A stretch of 64,000 bases of DNA from positions 13,758,053 to 13,822,052 of the forward strand of contig OX344750.2 in NCBI GenBank assembly GCA_947034885.2, in the 5' to 3' direction. Of the stretch, positions 54,247 through 64,000 are shown in pieces. Below the pieces are notes generated by a model. That model was not told the DNA's origin, did not search any database, and saw only the letters and a program-made list of their open reading frames with translations. Positions within the stretch are counted from its first letter, which is position 1. Each line of letters starts with the position of its first letter. The position numbers and the translations under genes were made by a program. This stretch comes from Thuidium tamariscinum (taxonomy: Eukaryota > Streptophyta > Bryopsida > Hypnales > Thuidiaceae).

Positions 54247-56213
54247 TTGATGTAATTGATTCAATAAGAGTTCAAAACTATTTTTGATAATAAGAGGCTT
54301 AGATGCTATCTCTAAGGGAGAGGCACTCAATGGCATACCTGTACCCAATGCCGTCCGTTTCTACAACACACAATCATTTTAGGCTATAAATGTAGGTAGG
54401 TAGTACATGGCTTATTTCTTTTGATCTAAAACAATAAGCAGTCTACAGTCCCACTACATTTTTATTCTATAATGAATGATTGACTTAGAAATGGACAGCA
54501 TTGGGTGCAAGTGTGCCATTGGGTGCCTCACCCGTACTTGCCTTTCAAGGAGATTTGATTGAGAAATACTTGTGAGTAGCTCCTTAACCTTGTATCCCCT
54601 ATGGAGGCAGTTCGCGTCCACTAAATCCTAAAGAGGAGAGGGTGATCAAATGTTATAAGTTTGAAATCTACCTTTAGAAATTTTGATTAGAGTTGATCTA
54701 TGCAAGCATTATAAGTTTGAAATCCACCTACGAAAATTTTGATCAAAGTTGATCTATACAAGCAGTGATTGTTGATGAATCAATTTCAAGAGTGAAGTCT
54801 TCAGAGTCTTCCGACATCAATCGATTTGATTAGGCTGCACAATGTGACAACCTGTAGTGGTTGTTTGGAGCTTTGCCAATGAAGGGTTAACGCTTGAGGG
54901 ATGGGCCTCAATGACCATGGTAGTCATCTATTTTGATACTCTTGGAATCATTGGTTTGAAAAATCCAAAAACATTAATTAGAAGTGAGAGTATTGTAGAT
55001 GATCTTCCCTTTTCACTCATAATTTTGAGAATGAATTGTTACATTGATATCTTGCATACAAAGATTCTATGTCATCCATAGGATGTCAAACTTGTGTGTT
55101 TATGTTAAGGGTCTTATCATTGCATGTAAGAGGATGCAATAGGCCTAAAATGGCCAATAATGAATGTACCCTATTAAATCAATAATTAGAGTATTTCCAA
55201 GGTTAACTTACGAAGACCTATCCAAAAACAAAAATGATTTGAATTTTCGACAAATAGGTGCATTTGTCCCTTTCACAATGGTTTGAAAAGTCATTTGTAG
55301 ATCACTCTTTGGCTTTAACATCCTTTTAGAGTTAAGGGTTTCTTGGAGAATGTAGATGTATGCATTACTTAGAGTCTTGAAAAATTCTCATTGAGCATTG
55401 AAAATATGACTTTGTCTTTGTGTATTGTATATTATGGTCAATGAAAAATTCAGAAAAACTAAGACTTACATTTTTTTATGTACAATCATGAAATAACCTT
55501 TCATTCAACTAGTATGATGAAAAAGATGTCCAATATTTTTCATATCATGTATTGTGCGGACCATCACTTGCATGAAACAACCTTGCATGCAAGTAATATG
55601 ATGAGAGTGGTACCCAATAACTTTCATGTATTGTGCAGATACAAACATGTCGCACTATGTGTTTCGTATTTACAGAACAATATCCACCACATGACAATGA
55701 CAATGAGATTAATTTGTTTATAAGTCCATCTTTTTCAATTTAGCCTTCAAGAAAAATTAATTAATTACCCACTTCATATCAAAGAAAAACATCTGATTGC
55801 TTTAAAGTAACAATAGGTGTTCACAACTTAACTGATTCCACATGGGTCCCGAAAGTATAAATTGAAGTAGATTAGATGCAGTTTCAAGAGATTCAGCGCC
55901 TCAGGATGCCTCTTTCCTGAAAAGCTATGAGTTGCAACTGTAGGAAGTAGAGTTCAATGTAGAAGACCAGTTCAAGTTTGTAAATATGGAATTTGGCAGT
56001 ATCCTCTTTTAGTATCCTCTTGTTGAGGGGAGCCTTCTGCCCCTACTTAACAATTTCATGACCTTGATCACCTTGTAAATCTAAAATGGTTTCTCACTCC
56101 ACTAAACAAAGTAGGATGGAACTAGAATCTCCTTGAATTAAGCACCACGAGCATCTAAACTAGCCGATTAGAAAAATCTCGCAAGTACAGCTGAATTCTG
56201 TATAAAAAAAAAT
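54247..56213. other. Intergenic stretch with two short tandem duplications
   Basis: A ~59 bp unit (TTATAAGTTTGAAATCTACC onward) is repeated in tandem at about 54653-54768. An ~80 bp unit (ATGAAATAACCTTTCATTCA against ATGAAACAACCTTGCATGCA) is repeated at about 55488-55650. Open frames here are unsupported. Confidence 0.4.
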
Positions 56214-59200
56214 TCAATTCAGGGAAAGCTCAACGACTAAGGGGCTGTTCCCTTTCACAACCTCAAACTCTACAGCATGTTCACCAAGTTCCCCCAAGTC
56301 TACAAAAGCCTTGTAACGCCCGAGATAACCCCGGAAAGGGAATTGCCCAGACTCATCAGTTCTTCCTTGAAGTCTGGTGGTCCACTCCTCCCTCAAAGAG
56401 ATGAGACGCTTACCAGCGGCATTGACACGGTTGTCAGAATCGACAAGATGACCGTTCTCTCTGGACAACGCTCCTTCCCGGAAACCCCAGAGCATGATCC
56501 CCTCCACATTAGGATGAGCAAAGGACTCTCGCAGCATAACCTTGAAAAGGACCAAAATATTATATGAATGTTAATAATTGGGTGTAGCAATAACCCAGTG
56601 TGAAAGATTATAAATATATTCGATAAAAGCCCAAGCCTACGTGCATTGTAACTTCACCCTACGTGCCCGAGCGGACAGAAATGGCTGCTTGCGTATCAAT
56701 GCGAGTTGAGATAAACAATCTAAGAGCCTTCAAGGAAGCTAACAAAAATGTACCAATAAAAAGACGAAATCATACCCTAAAATATTGAACGAGAGAAATA
56801 TGTTTGTAAGTTACTATTATCAACTATTAGCTTCCAAAGTGGACTTTAGATTCTATTCTGGGTAAATATAAGAGATCCAAGCGCATCCAATCACCTGACC
56901 CTTGAAAACAAATCCTTCGAGTATGACAACAAAAAACATTTGAAACAATCAGAACCTCGATTACTTAGTCACCTAATATTTGCGCTCTTAACAACAAGAT
57001 ATTAATTGAAAGCAATGCAGAGAGACTATGAGGAGTAAATTGTACCTCAAGGTCGTCAGCTCGGATATGCTCATTAGCTGCCGCAACGTCGATTTCAGTC
57101 ATCCATATTGGTAGGTCCAACTTGCTCAATTTGTCCAAAGAATTTCGAATGATAGGACCAATTGGGGTGTCCGCGTGACCCTGTACCCCAATTGCTCCAA
57201 CGGGTGCACCTTCTTTCAGGAGCCACTCAATATGTTTAACGTATTTATCGGGAGAGGAGTTTCCATCTACTCCATCTTCAACATGATAATCATTCACAAA
57301 GAGAATTGCCTCATGGTCGTACTGATGAGCCAATTTGTACATATAGGGCAATATGTCTGGATTCAACCGATTTTGATAAAAGCAACCATGAAGCATCTCA
57401 TTATTTACATCATAGTGTTGAAACTTTCCCTTGTAACGATTCAGGACATCAACTGCTCGAGTGTGCAAAGCGTCTCTCAATTCTGAAGACGTGAGCTTCT
57501 TGAGCCAATCCTGGCAGTTGTTCTCGTCTTCCCAGAAGATGCAATGGCCTCGCATAGGTATGTGATGTTGTGAGCAGAAATTCACCATCTCATCTGCGTC
57601 GCTGTAATTGAACTGCCCACACATTATCATCGTGAGCACAAGAAAACTTAGAAGTGACATAAGAATGTTGAGAAAGTACCTGGAAATTCACTGTACAACA
57701 TGCTTGTGATGGTAATTACTTAGCACGAAACCATCTGTGACATCATACCTAACAGACCCGCGACCATGAATTTCCTTTCAACCGCATCAGCTAGAGAATA
57801 AAAAAATTATTAGCAGCGAGAAAACAATTGCACAACGCACAACAAGACTGCTCTAACTAATCGTACATCAAAGCTAATAAAAAGTGAAAGGAATGGAGGC
57901 AAATTTTAAGACAAATTCGTTCAACATTTAAGCATGAGACAGTGGCAATACGGGAAGTGGACATCATGCGTTAGGAAACAGCGCCACACACTATATGTAA
58001 CAAAGGAAAACCACTCACAGTGTCACGGTGGGGCTCAGTCCAACTCCACTTAAGTTCATTCTCAAAAACTGCCCAGTTAAAGTTTTGTAGAAAAAACTGC
58101 GTGTAGCTGCTGTTGTCCAAACTCCAACGGTTGATGCAAGAACCAAGTGGGAAACTCCTACTCGTCTGCTCAATCCTCACACAAATGCCAGGTGGAAAAG
58201 GCAATCTGCTTCGTCTCTGTAGTTTAAGAATTACATCTCGCTTCCGGATCTGTAGAGTTCACGTTTATAAGAAATTGTACATGTCAGAAACACATCACTG
58301 CCACAGAGAACAATAAACACAATAAGCAACATCCAGAGTAGAACACTATACTGATGCTGGCGTCATCCTAAAAATACCGGCGTACCTTGTCAGCTTGAGC
58401 CTTCAAGATTGGAATTCGAGCACTTCTGTCGACAGCAAATATTTGCAATCCTGCAAATATTATTTGAACATCAACCCATATATCTCCTAAACCTATACGT
58501 AAGAGAATGTAGTCTAGACAATAGTGGCCAATCATTGGCAAGAGTTACTTCGTTGACAGCTAAACAAGCTGAAAATGTATTTTTAGAATGCTACTTGGAA
58601 ACAAAGATCACAGAATTTAAGAAGCCGAACTTAAGGATTCACTTAAGAATTTAAGAAGTCGAGGGGGACACTTGAGAAGGTCCTTACCAGCAAGCATAAG
58701 ATCTACACCAGGTTCTGGTCCTTGGACATGAACCATTACATAATTCGGCTTATTCTCCAGCCGGAATGATCCCATTATCTCTTTCCACGAATTTTGATCA
58801 ACTTCCACTTCTCCTCCAGTCACCCATTTTCCATCTAAACTCAGCGCAACATTTACTTTTTGTCCAGTCTTACCATGGCATTTCCCAACACACACCCAAG
58901 CGGAGACTTGGTAGACCACAAAGAGCTCTAATTTGTCGGTGATGTTTTGGGCAGGACCTTCCCACCACTGTGTCCGGTTGGAAGCAATAAGACAATTTCC
59001 ACTCAAACAAGGAGAGCATGGTAGAGACAGAGCAGCAGCTGGCGGGACGCAAGTCGGAGCTCCGGAGGAAATGAATAGCCGTGCAGAGCCCTGTCCGAAC
59101 CAATGTTTTACACCAAGTTGAAAGTTGTGGTTTTCCACTATATTCACACCGTATTTTGGATTCTGCCGTAAAGTCCATGTTCGCCAGTGTTAGCAGATAG

Positions 59201-62200
59201 GCACAAAGTCAGCGATCACATCTTCTACGAAGAACTACTATACCCTGATCGCAAGAGTGTCCCACAGGAGTGCCAAGAAGAACAGCAAAATATGCTTGCA
59301 ACTTATCTCTAAAATTTCTAAAAACAATCACGAAGTGTAAGTACTGGAAGGCAAGCATTTGAAAATTAAAGGTTGTGAAAAGCAGATATATTTGTAAAGA
59401 ATTTCAAAATATTAGCCTGTCTACGTACCTAATTTGAGGTCAAAATATTCACAAGGTAGTGAGTGCATTCAACGTCTATTTAGCACTCTAAGTATACAAG
59501 ACTGCTCCTGTATCAAAAAGAGCTTATCAGATGGAGATGCTTACATTGAGGATGCTTTCGATGATACAAACACGTATATACTCATGAAATACTAACCGTA
59601 ATGATGGGGCGTCTGGTTGGCTCTGGTTTCGCAGTAGGTTGGATAAAGAAGCTGTCTACCAGAATATCTGTTCCTGGTGGCGGACCTTCTAAGTAAACAG
59701 ACACTTTCGCTGGTACATTCTGCAATATCAGCCTCCCCTCCAAATGCTTCCACTCAGTCGCGTTTGCTTCTAAACTGCACCAATAGTCATATACAACTCT
59801 TTTACTGACAAGAATCAGAAGGATGACAACGCACATGCCCACACTCAACAAATATGCTGGCATGATTTACATTTCTTACAACTAGTGATAATTAATATCA
59901 GGTGGAATTTAAGCGTGTAAAAGATTCCCGGAAGCTTCTTGAGCCTTACGCTGCTGACTGGAAATGAAACACATCTGCAAATACCAAATGGTACTAGAAC
60001 CCACCCTGATGATGAATTTTTGCTAAACCACCAACCTTCCCAAAGTGATGTAACGCTCGGTGTTGTCAACTTCTAGGAGGTACAGAGTGGCCTTCACAAT
60101 TGCCTTGGAACAAGGTCCAGAAATGCGAACAGTAGCCACAACGTCATACACAGTCTCCAGATCTATCCGATCCGTGATGGTCTGCTCAATACCGGACCAG
60201 GTGTTTGTACGTTGAGTTGCCATAGCGAAACACTTTCCCTCCAACGGAAGAACTTCTGGATTCTCTAAACAATAACACACGAACCCTCTGCACCCTCTGA
60301 GCTTCCAGTTTTTTAACCCATGAGTAAAGGTTGCATTGTGTACGATGCTTTCAACAACTCGGACTCCTGTACCGCAAGCTTCCGTCCTCTAATAAGAATC
60401 AAGAAGTAGGTACGCCAATTTAGTATCTAATCAGTTCATGGTGCACATCTAGAAACAAGGGGAAATTGGAAATGATCACTTTGGAAAAAAATTGAAGAAC
60501 CGCATTTTCTAAGCAAAGATCATCACATCTAAACTTCAACATTGAGTTGCAGGGCTAAACCCAAGATGGAAAGCGACACGAGGAGTAAATATACTAAGAA
60601 CTTGAAAACAGTTGACAAGAGTACTTGCCAATTTCTTGAGAGGAGAACCCTGACACCCCGGAGTAGTAGCATGCTTGATAATAACTGTTGATACCAATAA
60701 ATCTACACCATGCGGGGGCCCCTCTATATAGAAGACTGCTTTTTGATGGTGTGCGTCCAGATGAAGCTTGCCTTCAAGCACAACCCACTCTGTGCTTGAT
60801 GCCTTCACCCTAGCAGCTTGTCAACATTACATCAGGAATAAATCAGTTCATCACTCACAAAAGTGTGATCTATAGAACAGGAATAAAATGCTAATACTCA
60901 CCCAACTTCATCAGATAGGAGTGCTTTGGATTCATGGATAAAGAAGGAACAAGTACCCAAACAGCCACGCCAGCATTCGGATAAAACAAAAAATGGGACT
61001 AGGCAAAGTCAGAAATAAACACTTTCGAGACAGAAAGAAGATGCATACCTTCCAACAGATATGTAGCGTGTGTTGGAGGCTTTATATTCAAGTCGAACTG
61101 TGGCCAGCACATTGGCTCCTTCGTGAGGTTTCCCTGCAGTGCGGACTATTGCTACCACAAGATAGGTTTCATCAGGCTGCACTAGGGCAGTGATGTCTTG
61201 CTCAATCCCCTGCCATCCCTCTACTCTGTCCAAAGCTAAGGCAAAAGGTTTTCCCCTTGGCCCCATAATGCCTTTCCATCCATGTAAACCCGAATGGATG
61301 ACTTTGCAGCAGATCCCTGACCATCCCTGGATTCCAGTGTCGAAATTTGGGTTGACAAGGACATTCCCCTCCAAGTCCACCTCCTTAGGTTCTTTAAAAG
61401 AAAATTCCTGCAGTGTATGGTGACATAATCCTGGTATGTCAATCAAAAGTATCCCTTCACTTGGTGATAACAGTCTACAGAAAAATCGAAAAACCCTTTA
61501 TATATACCTGGAAGAAACTGACTGCCCATCGCAAGATGAAACAAATTAAAACCTAGATACTGTGAATGGCATTGAGCTCGCAGAACTTACAGGTTCCGGC
61601 TTTGATGGTACGATAGAGAAAGAGCTAGCAAGTATATCTATCCCCACGGGAGGTCCTTCCAAGTACACTAAAGCTTTGACAGGTGCCACGCTCACTTCCA
61701 TCTTGCCTTTTAACAAAGCCCATTGTCGTCTCGACACAGGCCCGCTGCATTCAGAAAAAGTACTACATAAGACATGCTAGTAACCTTGACATGACAGTAT
61801 CACTGGAGAATATTGAGAAGCACATGGTGAGAACAAGAAATGCACAAAGATTAACCAAAACGAAGAATCAGGGAGTTTACATCATGCCGCTGGCAGAAAC
61901 CAACATAGTCACCCACTCTCTGCTACAAACACCATACCTCTATCAGATCCAATGGCACCAATATACTTCAAAACAACTCTAATAAACCCTTCACAAAATC
62001 ACTTTCCTTCTGGGTATTCGTGAACAATTCACTCTGCAAGGTACAGAAGCGCATACACACCTGGCAAGTGTAGAGTAAGTGACCTGGCCCCCTGCATTCT
62101 CAAGCTTTACTGTAGCCCGCACATCGGCTAGCTCTACATGACCAGAAATGGAAACGCAAGCTTCGACTTTGTACTCCACACCTGCCTAGATGAAGAGTGA

Positions 62201-62583
62201 GGAGCGTAATGAGTGACAAGACTAATCGCATCCAATACATCTTAACAATTTGAATTTCCATCTTCCATACAGCACGAGGTATCAGATAGTGACGTATTAT
62301 CAGGAAGCACAGCAAGGGATGTAAGACATATATGCATTTTTAAGCTAGATTTCAGCGCTTGCTGTAAAATTCTAACCTTCAATCGACCAGTGATATCTTG
62401 TGCAATACCCTGCCACAATTGTGTACGATTTTGTGCAATGCAATAAAATTGATGTCCACTCGGCGGGCCTCCGCATTGAGGGAGAACATCGCTAATTGAC
62501 ATCGAGCAGCACAGGGGCTGCCAGCCATGGTCTGAGCCCCATATGAATGAAGGGTTGACAATCAAATTTCTCGTCCCAGCCAT
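56214..62583 (-). CDS. Endo-beta-1,4-xylanase with four CBM22-like modules and a GH10 domain, 1073 aa
   Basis: GH10 xylanases cleave the xylan backbone of cell walls. Coding exons (transcript order): 62583-62377, 62185-62061, 61744-61591, 61407-61049, 60809-60629, 60388-60036, 59774-59597, 59162-58688, 58450-58386, 58249-58019, 57612-57046, 56540-56214; all join in phase. Four CBM22-like modules start NLIVNPSF, NVLVNPNF, ESIVHNATF and VNIVENHNF; each has a W(Q/S/E)G(I/P)xQxIT-type block and ends near YLEGPPPGxDxL. GH10 (about 680-1073) includes FNWAVFENELKW, acid/base Glu848 in DVNNEM and nucleophile Glu949 in WMTEIDV. No signal peptide is visible. An in-frame TGA upstream, in the spliced leader, supports the ATG at 62583. 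The intron after 60629 appears to be GC-AG. Family relatives include plant XYN proteins. Confidence 0.88.
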
Positions 62584-63700
62584 GACGGCTACTGTTGCCA
62601 CAATAATTCAAGCAGCTGGATACTGAACATTTCTGAGGATTATCAACAAATAAAATTCTAAAAAAGCATTGAGAACATTGACAGTCTAAGTCCCTATGTC
62701 AGATTCACCCCGTAAGAATTGTAGCTTTGGCAGTGCAGAGCAGAATTGAGGAAGCTCCCGATACCCATTGCACCTTCCCTCCTCACAATTTTTTGGAAAG
62801 AGAACTCAATTGAACTTCACCTATACCAGCAAAGGTAAATGCAACACGTACGTACAGCTCCGCACAAACATCAAGTGGATCGACTCATTAACGAATGAAA
62901 TACCTGGTGTGGAAGAATCAACCAAAGCAAGCCGCGCGATACTGAGGATCAAAATGCATAATGCGCGAACACCACCTCTTTGTTCAATAAATGATCATCA
63001 AGTCATGCAATCGAATGAAAATTATATTTACCAAATTTTCCCGCACGAATCATAATAATAGCACCAACGCAACTTTTAAACAGCAGTCCGCCACATCAAA
63101 GGCAATTAGTTCACAATTCTACAAATCTACTTACAAAGTTCCTTTGCTAAATTGCGATTGCTAAAATTGGGATCGAAGGATCACTACTAACTCCACAATC
63201 CTCAGCAAGCATTCCACAATTCAGCAGCAAGACTGGTAGTCTTCAGATCATTCCCTTTGGTGGAGCTATTCTCAATCACACCTGAACTCTGCGCACGTGT
63301 AAATTCTAACCATCAGAAACACCGAAATTCCCTACACCTCTCGACACACTTTGTGTCAGACACTCAGTTTTCCTCAGCAACACACACAACGAGAGAATTC
63401 TCACTGAACATTCAAGGCAGAGTCTATAATCCATCAGCTCGATCACGAATAGACAATCCGAACAAGAAAAAAATCTCCATCATCGAGCTCTCATCATAAT
63501 TTATCCCTTTATTTCCAAAATTCCCAACACAATCAGCTGCGTCCGGCCAGAAAAAAATCGCTAAACAATAAGAAAATTTCCAAGACTGCAGATCTACGAA
63601 ATTGGGAAGCCAGAGACATACCTGGCAACGACTGAGTGTCTCACAAACTCACATGCAAGAATAATTCTCAAGGCGGGCGACAGAAAGTTCAACATGCGAG
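62584..63700 (-). other. Leader intron and 5'UTR exon of the xylanase gene
   Basis: On the minus strand, GTTGCCAG then GTATGT at 63621 is a good 5' splice site, and GCAACAG near 62598 is a matching 3' splice site just before the start codon, giving a ~1 kb leader intron. Open plus-strand frames here are antisense to the leader and unsupported. Confidence 0.5.
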
Positions 63701-64000
63701 GGTCAAGGAAGCTAGACCTAAATTAATGACACTGCCATCCGACTCGAGGTGCGAGACGACCCAGCCCCGGCTGATACCCTGTTGGTCTAATACACCAGGT
63801 CAACTAAGGGGCTGTTTGCATGGGGAGCCCGACCCCGACCTGCAGCTCGGCTATTCGCGTGGAGTGAAGAGAGACCCGTTGGAGATTGGAAGGTCGGGTT
63901 GAGGTCGAGATTCCCATCTCCTCAAAAGGTGGAGTTTCACTCCCGATATCTCCAACTTCAACTCGACTTTCTATATTCATTTTTGATTATCCGCCACTTG
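63701..64000. other. Promoter of the xylanase gene, possibly the left end of a transposon
   Basis: GGGGCTGTTTGCATGGGGAG at about 63810 resembles the GGGGCTGTTTG-type ends seen on some plant DNA transposons, but its partner would lie beyond the window. No gene is supported in the final 300 bases. Confidence 0.25.

Noticed and set aside
57770-57820. Possible small extra exon of the xylanase between GH10 exons
   Set aside because: An AG and a GT flank it, but in the required phase it contains a stop; direct joining of 58019 to 57612 restores the conserved TEP...FNYSDADEM region.
1-64000. CRISPR arrays, operons, bacterial promoters
   Set aside because: No spaced direct-repeat arrays exist; all long genes have plant introns or plant domain layouts.
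1-64000. tRNA or rRNA genes
   Set aside because: I looked for GTTCGAATC-type T-loops with matching arms and found no complete cloverleaf; a dedicated scan would be needed to exclude one.

Overview
This window is nuclear DNA from a land plant. Its genes have short GT-AG introns (plus two apparent GC-AG introns). The gene set is plant-like: a peroxisomal enoyl-CoA hydratase 2 ending in a PTS1, a PTEN2-type phosphatase with long low-complexity ends, a CBM22/GH10 xylanase, an F-box protein and LEA/dehydrin-like stress proteins. AT-rich, MITE-crowded intergenic DNA separates them. Nothing seen fixes the species; a non-seed plant (moss or lycophyte) is only an inference from compact introns and desiccation-type genes.

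Layout. 1-2330: a minus-strand LEA-like gene with three ~185 bp tandem promoter repeats carrying bZIP-type TGACGTCA sites, and an exon rich in VPKTR-type charged repeats. 2330-15500: nested small transposons, including two Stowaway-like MITEs, two ~930 bp piggyBac-like TTAA elements, a GGTGTACC-ended element and others. 15600-16960: a gene for a small secreted protein with two near-identical cysteine motifs. 17480-19150: an orphan coding-like segment and a dehydrin-like gene. 19200-23290: AT-rich repeats. 23498-26910: ECH2 (11 exons). 27000-31800: repeats. 31815-33758: an intronless, C-terminally truncated Prp43/DHX15-type DEAH helicase, probably a retrocopy. 34836-40630: PTEN2-type gene (13 exons) behind a duplicated leader. 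41250-48400: transposon-rich, with a large inverted-repeat structure and a CACTA-type hairpin MITE. 49330-50556: F-box gene with a decayed duplicate of its 3' end. 51743-53606: a four-exon gene for an organelle-targeted, single-membrane-segment protein of unknown function. 56214-63700 (minus): a 1073-residue xylanase with four CBM22-like modules and a GH10 domain.

The genes are independent plant loci, not an operon. The recurring theme is local tandem duplication of regulatory or leader DNA: the LEA promoter, the dehydrin-like leader, the leader intron of the secreted-peptide gene, the PTEN leader and the F-box 3' end. The most novel coding item is the twin-motif secreted cysteine protein at 16326-16766. 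Exon models were joined by hand from splice sites and reading phase; none is confirmed by transcripts.
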